Part shown: positions 13,101-24,927 of the stretch, in pieces
Position numbering within the stretch: the stretch's first letter is position 1
Layout: every line of letters starts with the position of its first letter
NCBI GenBank assembly: GCA_964036155.1
Contig: OZ038422.1
Location: forward strand, 34,557,201-34,621,200
DNA length: 64,000 nucleotides
From: Diploscapter coronatus
Lineage: Eukaryota; Nematoda; Chromadorea; Rhabditida; Rhabditidae
Direction of reading: 5' to 3'
Translations under genes and position numbers: made by a program
The notes under the pieces: generated by a model
The model's input: the letters and a program-made list of their open reading frames with translations, nothing else
What the model was told of the DNA's origin: nothing
The model's database searches: none

Positions 13101-16100
13101 ACAACTTATTTCAAATGAGCGTGTTTATTGCATTCGGTGAAGAGTGGTAATGATAATGAGATTGTGATCAATGAGAAACGCGATTTTTGTGGAATGGGGG
13201 GTTCTGCTCGTGCGACAAGAAAAACTTAAAATAGCTAAAGTCACTTTCAAACTGAAATGAATTTGAAGTGCTCCTGTTCAAAAGAAATGTGTTGTTTGAC
13301 AAATTTTCACCCTCCACTTCGACGAACCTTCAAAAATTCTCAATTATGGGTAAAAAGTAGACTTGCAACTTTTTCTGAAAATCAACTGTAACTGCACTGC
13401 GGTTGCAGTTTTTTTCTTGCAAGTCGAGGGTGAAATTGAAGAATTTCTTGCCAGAAAAAGATGAAAATTGAAAGAACGGTTATTCTGAATGTTTGCAGAC
13501 TGGTCTCGGTCACGGCTACATGGACCGTCCGTGTATCGATCCCTTGGATCCAGACTGCCCGCCTTCCGCACCCAACTTCTACGACATCTGCCCCGTCATC
13601 GATCTCGTGCTCGACTTCGCCAAAAAACAGAACGCCACTCTCGAGGCCGAGAAGGAAAAGGAGGAATACGACCTCTTCGACCTGATTGGAGGTAGGAAAA
13701 TAGTACAAAACGACGCGTTTAAAAAATCAAAATTGAAGGACTCTTGAACTTTTACTATATTTTGAGGAGTAAAATTTGAATGACTTCCCAATGAGTTGAA
13801 ATTTTAATAAAAAAATCATTTTCAGACTTTGCCACAAGGAAGAGAAGAGAAGCCCCACCTCCAGGAACGATCAAAGTGAATGCAACGGAAGCAGCAAAAC
13901 TGGCAAAGCAGAAGGCAAAAGAAGATCCCAAGAAGAAGGCAGAGGAAGATCCCAAGAAAAAGGCCGAGGAACATGCTAAGAGTAAGGAAAAGAAAATTAA
14001 ACTGAATTTGAAAGATTTTCAAAAAGTTGAATTTATTCTATAAATAAAAAAGCTATGATTGATTTTTTGTAGAATGCCAAACCTACCGTAGAGCTGCGCT
14101 CAACTGGCTCGCTCAAAATAAGGACAAATGGGACGAAATTCCCCTACCGGTTAGTCAAAGAAAAATTAATTGTGAAAATCCGCAATTTTTAACTAAGCGA
14201 TTTTTCATGCTCTTAAAAAACAGCTGAAAAAGTGAATTCTTTGTCATCGGCCAAAAATGATTTTCTTAGTCAGCAGGAATTTGGATTGATCGTGAATCAT
14301 TCGGAACGATGAACTTTGTTTGACACATTAGTCAGAAACAAAACTCAAGAAAAAGAAATGATTGATTGATGAACTTGATTGACCTTCAGGAAAAGAACAA
14401 ACCCCCCGTGGTGAACTATGGGAAGGAAATGAATCACGGCTGTGCGGGCTTCGCGAGGGATGTTCTGCATTGGCCAGGTAAAAATATTCAGAAAAATAAA
14501 ATTCTGAGAACAATTTATTCCAACTTTAAAATCTTGAATGAAAATTGTGACATTTTAAACCTAAAATAGCGAGATAAAAGACTATTTTGATGATCAAAAA
14601 TAGGGTACATCACAAAATTAAAACTAATTGTAGGAGTAAAATTAAGTTTTGAACTAAAGATGATGATAAGAATTTGTAAAATCTGAAACTTGGAAAGACT
14701 AAAATGACGGATTTCAGAAGACATGATCATGGGCGGAGCGAAGAGAAGCAAGGATTCCCTAACGCATGCAGATGCTTTGCAGAGTGTTTTCCTCGTGGCC
14801 AGTCCACAGGATGTCTATCTCAGATTCAAAGATAAGGTAGGGAGAAAATAGATTAAAAATTGAATACTTTTCTCAAAATGAAAAAAATGCAACTTAAATG
14901 AAAATTGATCATGTCTCCTCATAACGTGAAAAATTTAGAGCAAAATAGTTATGGAAAGAAGATCACTTAGTTTTGTAAAAAACGAATTCACTTATTTTAA
15001 GAAGAGAACTTGAATTCTGACAAAGTGGAGAAAAAAGTTGAAATTTCTAGCCCGGTCGCTCTTCCCTGAAGTCCAACCTGAACCAGACGACGTGGAACTC
15101 GTCGGTGGCAGAGGAAGTGCTCCAAACCTGGCAGAGAAACTTCACTCGCACTATTTACGACCACAAGGACAATTTCGATGCGGAGCGGAACGAGAGAAGA
15201 ACTCTTCATCCGTTGGCATCTACCTCCATCGCTGACATGCTCGCCGAGTTCTGCGACTTCGACTACGGCGTTATCTTCTTCGGGTACTTCCTTATGGTGA
15301 GCAAAACTAAATTTTTTTAGTTTAGAAAATTTCATAAATTTGAAAGGAAATTGCACCGACAAGAATATGAATTGTGTTATTTTTTAAACGACATTTTTGG
15401 AACGATGTAGAGAGATCGTGTAATTTCGGGATTTTTTTTAATTTTTAAGAGATCAAGTGTCAATATGAGTATGAATATAATCAATTTCTTTTGAAGGACT
15501 GATTGAAATTGGCAGAAATATATTTTTAAAAATAAGATAACTTGGAAGATCCGAATGAACTTGTGACTTCTCTTTGCAGTTGCTGTACGCCCTCTGGACG
15601 CAGATGCGTTTCGAGTCGTGCCTGCCGGCGTCCGAGTCGTTCATGGGTCTGGCCCTAGCGGGCATCCTCGTCGTCACGTTCTCCTCCGTCGCTGGACTCG
15701 GCATGGCCACCTGGTTCGGCATCGAATTCAATGCGGCTACCACTCAGGTTAGGGGAAGACTAATTCAGATAAAAATAGGATTTTCTAAGGAAAAGTCGAA
15801 AATGTTGTCATTTTCAGATCGTCCCATTCCTCTCGCTTGGCATCGGTGTCGACAACATGTTCATGCTGCTGCACAACTATGCGGACCTGACCAGACTGGC
15901 GAGCAGAGATGAGATGGGCATTCTCATGAGAGAGACGGGGATGACGCTCCTCTGCACGTCCACCAACAATATCCTGTCTTTCTTGGCTGGTATGGGAAAT
16001 TCGAAAAGAATAAAATTCTTCAAGATATTTTCGGATATTTCTTCGAATTTGAAGGGGAAATCATCTTGAAAGATGGAAATTTTTTTAGCTAAAGTATATT

Positions 16101-19100
16101 TCAGGCACGATGCTCCCCATTCCGGCACTGCGATCGTTCTGCGCCCAAATCTCCATCCTGCTCACGTTTAACTTCATCGCCATCTGCACGCTGTATCCGG
16201 TATTTTTTAAATTTATAAAAATAAAAGTTGAAATTTCAATCAGGCCTAGACAGACTTGCACCAAGAATGAATATATGAGAGAGGGGGTACGCAAAGTCAA
16301 AGTTTTCTATAGAAAATTCATAAATGAGGAGTTAGGCAGCATCAGAATCTGACTTAAGCACTGCCTAAGTCTTATTTCAATTTTGAAAAAGAAGAACGGA
16401 CAAGTTAGAAAAAGCTGGAAGAATGGTTGATTTACAGGCGATTCTGTCGATCGATCTTCGAAGACGTCGTGCAGGCCGAAGGGACATCGTCTGTTGTCTG
16501 TACGGGAACACGACAGAAGACACCTACTCGATGATCACCAAGCCCAAGAATACGATGCATATGAAGAGGACGCTGGGAGGCAACAACGAGAGCGCCGTCT
16601 CGATGGCCTCTGCGAGTTGCCAGGTAGACGACGAACAGACCATCGTGCCCAGAAACTCGCTCAGGTAGAAATGAAAAAATTAACGAGTATTGAAAATTCA
16701 GTTCCATCCTTCATGCATTTGAAAAGTTCATTACTTTTGGAGATGAAATAGAGAATTGCTGTTGTTGGTTAAAAAGAAAAAAAGTAATGAGTCTTCCGGA
16801 AAGGGTGGCGTATGAACTGAATGAAGCTCTAATACTCGGGGAAAAAAATTGATGAAGATCCGAAAATTTCAGAGGCATTATCCGCTACTACTACATCCCC
16901 TTCATCAGCAACCCGATCGTGAAGGTTGGAGAGAATGAAATGATAACAAGGAATTCTCGAAAATTCGACTAATTGCAGATCTGCGTGGTGCTGGCCTCAT
17001 TCGGTCTGATCGCCCTGTCGATCGTCGGCGCGATGAACGCGAATCTGGGTCTCGAACTGTCCGACGTCCTTCCCGAGCACACCGCCCCCGCACAGTTTCT
17101 CAGGGCTAGGGACAAGTATTTCAGGTTGGAAAAAATCCGAACATAAAAAAAAATGAAGAATGAATGTTTGCAGTTTCTACCCGATGTTCGCCGTCCTGAA
17201 GGGTCCTCACATCGACTACGCGCGACAACAGAAGCAGATCGACAGCTACCGCAGCATGATCGCCACGTCCCCGTACGTCATCAAGAACGCCGCATCCGAA
17301 CCGAGCGAGAAGTACTGGCTCGGGCTCATGAGGGACTGGCTCGTCAGCATTCAGAATGGCGTCGACGATGCTATTAGGAACAACAGGTAGGCGAAAACAA
17401 CGAAACATCGGTCATCTATCGTTGTTGACTTGAGAAAAAGGTGGCAGAGTGAAGATGATAATGAAATTGTCAATTTTCTTAGACGATAAGGCAGAATTCT
17501 GTCATCTTTCTCGTTGTCTCAAAGAAACGGAAAAGTTTGTTGTCGGCAGCAATAAATCAAACGATCTTTTCAGCTTCAACCTGGCAACGGGCGAGCTACT
17601 GCTTCCTCTGACGGATATCTCGGACGATGCTCTAATTGGGCATAGTCTGCTCTGCTCGATCGGAGGCGTCTACAACTGCACGGGTAGACTGGACAATTTC
17701 AGACTCGTCGACAAACACGGCTTCATCCAGTCGGATGGCTTCTACAACTACCTGACGGCGTGGTACAACGAGGACCATATGATGTAAGGGGTTGAAAAAT
17801 GGAACTTCCAAGATTTCTCGATAGAACACACCTTTACATTCTTTCATTTCTGATGCGGAAGAAAAAGCTTGAAAACCTAAATTCAATTACTTTCTTTTGT
17901 TATTTTGATATAAAAACGTCTTTAATTCAAAATATTGCATCAAAAATCAAGAAATAAAATTTCAGGTACTACGTCTCACAAGCCTCATTCTACCCGACCC
18001 CACCCAAGTGGGAGTTCAATGGCAGTTCGCTGTTCGTCCCTCCAGCTGAGCCCCTGGCCTATTCCCAGATCCCGTTCTACCTGACTGGTCTGACAGACAC
18101 CACCACTATCGTCAAGATGATCCACGACATCAGATCGATTTGTGATCGATTCACCGATCACAATCTGCCCAACTTCCCTTCAGGTACCATATCAGATTAT
18201 ATCGGCAAACAAGCGTTCTATTCGCAATGGGCGCACAAGGAAAAGAGGAACGAGCGATAGCGCATACCAAACGTGAGGGGGAGAGAAGAGAACCGTAAAC
18301 AGGCCTAAAATTGATCTCCCTATTTTGACGCGTCATAAATGTAACTTAAATTGTGAGCGAAGGATTAAAGTGAAACAATAGCTTTAAATTATCAATTTGA
18401 TTTCAGGAATCGCCTTCACTTTCTGGGAACAGTACCTCTCGCTGTGGGCGAATTTGATGAGGGTGAGAATTGATTAACTTTTGAGAGATCTAAAATTTGA
18501 AGGATTTCATTCATTTTTCTCATACACTCGAAGAAATAGCATTTTCCGATTTTAAAAATTAGAATTAAAGAAAAAAAAATCTAAAATTTTAGGCCCTCTC
18601 CCTGATTACGCTCGCCGTGTTTATCGTCATTTCGGTGCTGCTGTTCAACCCCTGGACGGCAGCGAACGTCGTTCTCATGCTCATCGGTTAGTTTGAAAAA
18701 TTTAGCAAATTTGGAAGAAATACCCATAAAAATAAAATTATGTAATTTTGCAAGAAACAATTTGAATAGAGCCTAGCTCAACTTGTGTCATTTCGATGGA
18801 TTAAATAGAAAATAACCGATTTTTCTCCGAGAATAGTCTGAAACTGAAATTGGGCGAAATGCGAAATATTGATTTTCAGTGATGACGATCGAGCTGGCTG
18901 GCTTCATGGGCTGGGCAGGCATCAAGCTCAACCCCGTCTCCGCTGTCACACTCATCACTGCGGTGGGCATTGGAGTGGAGTTCACCGTCCACGTCGCTTT
19001 CTCCTTCCTTACTTCGGGTAAGACCCGTAAACGTTTAAAATGACGAAAATATTTTTGAAAAGAGAATTTCAGTACATCTCTGAAATGAATGAATTTTAAA

Positions 19101-19704
19101 GAAATGACAGTTTTGAGAACACTAAAAATGAATGTAGAAATGAAACTAGCGTTCATTCACGAGGTAATTAATGATTGAATTTGTTTGCAGTTGGAACCCG
19201 CGATCAGCGCAGCTCGTTCGCGGTGGATCGTGTCTTCGTGCCCGTCATCCACGGCTCGTTCTCCACCCTGCTCGGCATTCTCATGCTCGGGTTCTCGGAC
19301 TTTGAGTAAGGATTTTTCGAATTTTGAAAAAAAATTGAAAGAAAACGAAGATTTGAATATGTGTTTGCAGGTTCGTGTTCAAGTACTTCTTCGTGATCAT
19401 GTCCGCGTTGATCGTCGTGGGAGCCATCAACGGTCTCATCCTTCTGCCCGTCACTTTGTCTTGGTTCGGACCGCCTAGTGAGGTGAGCCTGGCAAAACAA
19501 GATCAAGAATTTCAAAATCCACTTGAAATTTTCGGAATTCAAATTTCAACTCAAGATTCACAGCGCAGAAAGGACCAACTAAAAATATGCAAAAACGAAA
19601 CTTCAACGTTTCAAGTTAAAAATTTCCAGATCACCCCATTGCACGGCAAAACCACGCTCGTCCTGCCTCCCCCGCTCGAAACCGAAGAGGCTGAAGAGTG
19701 TTAG
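10104..19704 (+). CDS. ptc: Patched, Hedgehog-receptor-family sterol-sensing membrane protein
   Basis: 29 exons in continuous phase give 1339 residues. Exons: 10104-10179, 10428-10525, 10948-11121, 11331-11472, 11680-11801, 11965-12080, 12425-12604, 12827-12968, 13499-13691, 13826-13981, 14073-14149, 14390-14477, 14718-14836, 15051-15296, 15580-15747, 15818-15989, 16105-16199, 16438-16664, 16873-16924, 16979-17124, 17174-17386, 17574-17783, 17966-18183, 18407-18462, 18593-18686, 18880-19017, 19191-19305, 19371-19482 and 19630-19704. Patched hallmarks are [14 protein letters not shown] (about 80-93), [24 protein letters not shown], an SSD from about 630 to 790 with [11 protein letters not shown], and TM10 GIGVEF. 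Patched proteins move sterols across membranes; worms use them without a canonical Hedgehog pathway. It belongs to the nematode ptc-1/ptc-3 group, and I cannot settle which. A Lys/Glu-rich insert lies in extracellular loop 1 (about 440-467). The start is the first ATG after an in-frame stop at 10059. Confidence 0.93.
11818..11915. repeat. Small fold-back repeat in ptc intron 5
   Basis: GTGAGTACTTTTCTTCCA (about 11850) is mirrored by TGGTAGAAAAGTACTCAT (about 11889) with two mismatches and a loop of about 20 bases. A similar GCGAGTACTT / AAGTACTCGC hairpin occurs at 24618-24678, so this may be a small dispersed family. Confidence 0.45.
12290..12370. repeat. Member of a dispersed AAGAAATAGTRTAG...AAAAAAGGG repeat family
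   Basis: The core AAGAAATAGTATAGAGAAG followed by an A-run and GGG resembles segments at about 22870, 35925 and 48787. All sit in introns or between genes. The copy here is in ptc intron 6 and is flanked by ACTAGTTAC and GTAACTAC, a weak inverted pair. Confidence 0.4.
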
Positions 19705-21106
19705 CAGATGGGGAATTGCCAGGACAGTCCACGTCTTTCCCACTGCCGAATTTCAACTTCACTCCCCCATCCTTAAACTCCCAAACTTCACCTTCATGTG
19801 CCATACACACTTCTTCCAAAATTCCATCAACTTTATAGTCCCGCCCAAACTTTCCCCTTTCCGACTCCTCTTGTAAGTTTATAGCAAGTTTTCCATGACC
19901 ATCATTCGTAAAATTCATCCGTTTTTCCCTGCGTGTTATAGCGAAGAAAATCGAGTGGATTTTACAAATCGTGTGATCATTGTGAACTTTCGAATTTTAC
20001 AAGAAGAAGATCCCCTTCCTTCCCAGTTTTAAGCTTTCATTCTAGTTTCTTTTTTCTCGGAAAGCATTCATTTTCATTCGAGTCCAGTAAAAGGGTATTG
20101 CACACACACAAAACAATGCTGGGTACTTTCTCTTCTTGTTCATTCTAATTTTATTATTTTCATTAAACTAGAATTTTATCGATTTATTTACTCTTCTTTT
20201 GGCTTTTTTTATCGTATCTCCTCCCAAAGAGCTCAACCTACGTCACGGCTTTACACATACTTATTCAATTCGCGTTGCTCTTTATTTGGTTTTATCGATT
20301 TTCCCCTTTATTTGACTTAATTATTTTATTTGGGTTGTAAGTTTGTCGGGATTTTGAGTTTTTCTTTTGCGGAATTTTGCAAATTTCGAAATGCCGACAA
20401 CCAATCAGGTAGTCTCAGAAGAAAGTGCATTATTTTGCTCATCCACTCATTCCCCCAAAATATTTGTATTATTTTCACGCGCTCTTCTTTCAAAACAGTG
20501 CAAATAACTTGTTTTCTTCGACTAGGGATTTTAGGAGCTTTCTAAATTTACTTGACTGCTGATTTTTTCAGAAATATGAATTTCTGGAAATGCCTATTTT
20601 GGAAAGGAACGGTACGGGTTCTTTTCTAAAAGACGGCATTTTGATGATTTTCTAAAAACTGATCCCTCTGAAAAAGCGCATAATTTCTAGTGCATAGTCT
20701 ACTCTTTCATTTTAAGTTATGCAAGGATTACTGTAGCTTCTACGCCCCTTCTTTTTATTTTATGCTTCTCTTTTCCCCTCTCGATTCCTAATGATCTCGT
20801 ATTTAATGTTTGTTTGATTTGATTTTCGCATGATTTTATTTTATTTTTCTCTCGAACTTTCCGGATTTTGATCGATGTTTGAAATTTAGAATATCAGGAA
20901 AGTCGAGAATTTAGTACACAGAACGCCCCATCAGAGAGTTCAAATAAAATCTGAAGTTTAAAACGATGGAAATTTTTGAAAGATTGTGATGTTTGACCTG
21001 CTTCTCATGCAGCCTATCAGCTATCTGTAGTGATTTAGTGGCTTCGTTCTGATTTTTTGCCGTGACTAATATTTTTCTGCTGTCAGAAACTGACGTTCGG
21101 ATTCGG
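19705..21106. other. ptc 3' region and intergenic spacer
   Basis: About 1.4 kb with no supported exon on either strand. It is T-rich, with short open frames that lack splice context. The spacing to the next plus-strand gene is too large for a typical worm operon, where gaps are about 100-400 bases. That gene therefore probably has its own promoter here. Confidence 0.4.
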
Positions 21107-22774
21107 ATGGCTCGAGGACGATCCTCGAAAAGAGCCTCGAGAGGGGCGACAACTTCAGGAACGAGCAGAAAAAGCACTGCAAAGCAGGTGGGCAGGAAAG
21201 TGAATCCAGGAATGGATCGAGTTTGAATATTTGACAATTCAAAACTCGGAACTTCGTCCAACCCTAAGAACGAATAGGAAAGCATTCACTGCTTTGGACT
21301 AGCGCTAAATAAATTGTTAGTGATAAATGATGATGTGAAAAGCAGTTCTGGAATGAACGGACATCTCAAAATTTGAATAATTGTATAAAGTGGCGCTGTG
21401 AAAGATCCGAGAAAAAAACATGTTTGCAGAATTCCAAATGAGGGGTACAAATTTTCTGCATTGATATTCCCGCCTTATGAATTTCTGTGAAAAGGTCCTT
21501 TAGAGAATACCAAACAAATGTTCTAGACATTCAAATGAGTTTCGACAATTTTGCAGTCGACCCGACAGTCAGCCGCTGAAAATGCGAGAAGGACGAGCCA
21601 TCCGATCACGAATTTCTTCAGCAACACGCGAGCTGAGTCGGCAACAGCGACTACGATTGAAGGTTGGAGAAAACTAGCATTCTGAAAAGTTCGCTTATTT
21701 TGATTCGGCTTCTCAAAACTCGACCCGCAGAAAAGTGGATTAATTTTCCATGAATTAAGAAAAAGATAAAGATCACAAAATTCCAGAAGATGACGACAGC
21801 ATCGAGGTGCTGACCGTGATCGAGGCACCCGAGCCAGGTCCGTCCACTTCGAGAGCACAGCCGCATAAACCAGCGACCGTCAAGAAACCCGCATATGGAA
21901 AACGCGTTCGACAGGTGAGCAGAAAATTCGAGAGGGCTTCTATTACTTCTATTAAAGAAAATACGGTAAATATAGTGATTCAAATTTTCAGTCAATTGGA
22001 GCGACACACGCAGCCGAAGAAGTGAAGAGGGAGGCGATCAAACTGAGAGACGAGTGCGGCATCGCGCAGATGACCAAGCAGATCGGGCAGATTATGAAGG
22101 GAGGTTCGTGAAAAGGGAAAAGAGGAGGGCGAATTGTCGCTTATTGCATCATTTCAAAGTGTCGCTTCCCGTGTACTAGTCACTGGATTTTAGAACAAAG
22201 GAGAGAAACAAGAAATAGAACCGGCTACTAGTACAGTGCTCAAAATTGTCTACTTTATAACTGAAATTTTGATATATTAGAAGAAATCTAAATATGCTTT
22301 AACGCAAAAAGAGCTGCAATAATGAAATGAACGATTTGATTCTTTTTAATTATTTTTCAGAACCGTCCGAAGAAGCCATCACTCAACTCCTCGACCTACT
22401 CTGCCCCCTGGCACAAAACCTACTCTACTACGATTTGTACGTTGTGGTGAGTTCGAAAAAATAGAAAATGAATTCCCAGATCAAATTTTGCAGAAGAAAG
22501 CATCTGAATGATTGATTTTTGACATGACTTCTGGGTTTAGAAAAATTTAACATCTGTTCAATTAATCCGCCGTGTTTCACTCGCAGATAAATTATGAATT
22601 GGAGAAAAGTAATAAAAAACAAATCGATATTTGTTTCAGGTTCGTCGTGCTCGAAGACTAGCAGAGTCGGCTGCGGAAGGCTGGAAGACGGGCCTCGCAT
22701 TCGTGGTCGATTCGCTGCAGGACCCATCCAGTAAGGGCCCGATCATCGACTTCGACGCATCGGACGAGAATTAA
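21107..22774 (+). CDS. Unrecognised basic protein with possible PIP-box and SUMO-interacting motif
   Basis: Six exons in phase (21107-21187, 21557-21662, 21787-21914, 21992-22103, 22361-22446, 22640-22774) give 215 residues. I do not recognise the family. The N-terminal 40 residues are rich in Arg, Ser and Lys. Residues 41-48 (SHPITNFF) resemble a PCNA-binding PIP-box lacking the usual first Gln. Residues 64-74 (DDDSIEVLTVI) have the form of an acidic-flanked SUMO-interacting motif. A Pro/Ser linker follows, then a helical C-terminal half (about 105-195) and an acidic tail ending FDASDEN. The layout suggests a nuclear, chromatin- or replication-linked adaptor, but that is inference from short motifs only. 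The ATG at 21107 was chosen as the first in the exon frame; a further upstream exon cannot be excluded. Confidence 0.65.
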
Positions 22775-23567
22775 AGGTTAGTTCATTTAAAAAAACTCCG
22801 AAAAATGAGGCTCACTAGTTAACCATCCTTACCATTATCACTCTCTTGTAGTTACTACCCCCCTTTTCGAAGAAATATGACAAAAGAAAAAAGTGATAAC
22901 TATAATTGATTGAAGAGAACACGTCGATAGTCAAAAATCACGCTATTCGTCTCGTTTCTCTTCTACGCGACTCACCATTTCGCTATACAAATTCGATTTC
23001 TAATTGTGGAATGAATATCGACTTTCTCTTCAATGAAGAACAATACAAGGGGCCAAAAATGACATTTTGATTTTAAAAATTTCGAATTTTCTGCACACTA
23101 GTTGTTATTTTTCATATAAAATTTTAAAAAATTAAATCATGTCTCTTCTAAAAAATCCCCAAACTTCATACAAGGAATTGGCATTTATTTTCATTGAAAA
23201 CTCATTTTTTTAACTCCCACCCAGTTTTCTTCTTTTGGTTTTCTGGTTTAAGTTTGCGGTAGATTTCGAATGATGGCGAAGTTGGTTACTTTCGTGTGAA
23301 GTAGTGAGGAGAGTTGCCTGTCTGTCCATGATCAATTCAGCCTAAAACGGGTAGTTGAAAAAATCGCAACTTCATAACTTGAAAAATAGCGTTTTAGGTC
23401 AAAAGGAATGAATAATAGTAAGAAAATTATTTTCTTGGTGAGAATCTGCTTTTTAAAGAGTAAAAAAATGAATTGAACATCATTTTACTTATTTGAACGA
23501 GTAGTACATAATCCAAAGTCTTCTCCTTTTTTCTATTTCAAAAGGAAAAAATAGTGAATTTTCCAAG
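22775..23567. other. Spacer between convergent genes
   Basis: The plus-strand gene ends at 22774 and the minus-strand gene ends at 23568, so this is a shared 3' region. At about 22812-22915 it holds a degraded copy of the AAGAAATA...AAAAAAG repeat family, with CTCACTAGTTAAC and GTTACTACCCCCC nearby. Otherwise nothing is seen. Confidence 0.4.
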
Positions 23568-24112
23568 TTACTTGAACAGACTGCCTCGTTTGACATTGAG
23601 TTGAGCTGTTTTGATCTTTTCGTTGACGTCTCCGGTCGAAGAGTTCGTTTGCTTCGCTTCGAATTTCTCGCGGTTGCCCAAATTATTGATCTATTTTTTT
23701 AAGAAAGGGATTGATCTCTTTCCCTGACCAACCTTAACAATCTTCCTGTACTTATCGCTAATGTGCTCTAGTCGTTGGTTGGCCTGTTTCAGGTCCTCTG
23801 CGTATCTGGCCCTAATTTTGTCCAGCTTGCGATATTTTGCGTCAGAATCGAACAACGACCAGAAACTCACCACGCCGTTTAGTAGAGGATAAATGTGATT
23901 ACGATTCTGAAAAAAACAATAAACTGAATGAAATCCAAATTTGAACAAAAACGTTATTTTGAGTAGAAAAATCAATCAATTCAGGAAAATAAATAATTGA
24001 AATGCAGAAAAACGCACATTCCAATGCAAATGAAGATAAAGCAGCCGAGCAGACAGTAGAGCAGACAGCAGAACAGATAGCAGTCCGAAACGCAACAACA
24101 CGAAGAGCACAT
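23568..24112 (-). CDS. Small Cys-rich membrane-anchored coiled protein
   Basis: Proposed exons are 24014-24112, 23733-23906 and 23568-23690, 131 residues. The first 33 residues carry about ten Cys around a hydrophobic run (SSCCCVSDC... to CIGMC), which suggests a palmitoylated or membrane-inserted anchor. The rest is charged and helical (residues about 52-92, FDSDAKYRKLDKIRARY onward), ending with a basic tail. Exon 1 has a frame stop just upstream, which supports its ATG. The weak point is the first donor. The good donor at 24017 (GTGCGT) breaks phase, while keeping phase requires GTTTTT at 24013. Family and function are not recognised. Confidence 0.5.
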
Positions 24113-24927
24113 GAGCTAAGGATTGGAAAAGAGATCAAAATTTTCTGGAACGAGATCTTTCACGGCAATTCCTCGCTCTCTTCCTTGAAGAAAAAGTTAT
24201 AACAACATTTTTCGAAGTGTTTGATGTTGATTAGAAACTCACCCCCTCTCGCTTGAAGTGTTAGTAGTAATAAAGGAGTTTCATGTTTCTGGTTGAACAT
24301 GGAAATTCAAATTCTAACTTGATTTTTAAAATTCATTTAATTTTTAGTTTTTTTTTTTTCAAATCAACAATTCCTTGATTAATTATGCTTACCAGTCAGG
24401 TCAGATCTAGATGGAACTAACTCAAAAGGTCTATATGATCTATTCTTCGTAATGTTTGGGTCTACCAAGTCCTCCCTAGGTCTGACCAGAAATATTGATT
24501 TGTGAAGTAAAAGAGCGTAAGAGAACATTCAATCAAATACCCGTACGAACGAATGAATTTGTAGGAACATTTGTCAACAACAAAACGTTTCTAATCATTA
24601 ATTTACTAGGGGAAAAGATGCGAGTACTTGTTCCTGCAAAAGTCCATCTTTTCCAAAAATTGGGAAGAAGTACTCGCTGAAAAAGGATTCAATTGATATG
24701 ATACAAAATTTAGCGATTTCTTGACAGGGATGAGATGAAATTTTGATTTGGATTATTTTATCACAATTATTTCTGATTCAAGATTTTTGAAGTTTAACAT
24801 ATCGTTTCATCCCTGTTTCATTTGTAGGCTTGCTGTAACTGTAAACTTCCCTCGCTTTGAAAGACATCTTTGAGTATTGGGTGAAGTTAACAGATCAGTG
24901 AAATTATAATAAGCTTCATTTAATTTC
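24113..24927. other. Spacer between two minus-strand genes
   Basis: About 0.8 kb between the bestrophin stop (24928) and the start of the Cys-rich gene (24112). It holds a perfect-looking short hairpin at 24618-24678: GCGAGTACTTGTTCC against GGGAAGAAGTACTCGC. No exon is seen. The gap argues against an operon. Confidence 0.4.

Noticed and set aside
19705..21107. Operon joining ptc and the downstream gene
   Set aside because: The 1.4 kb gap is too long for a usual nematode operon and no spliced-leader-2 type acceptor context was identified.
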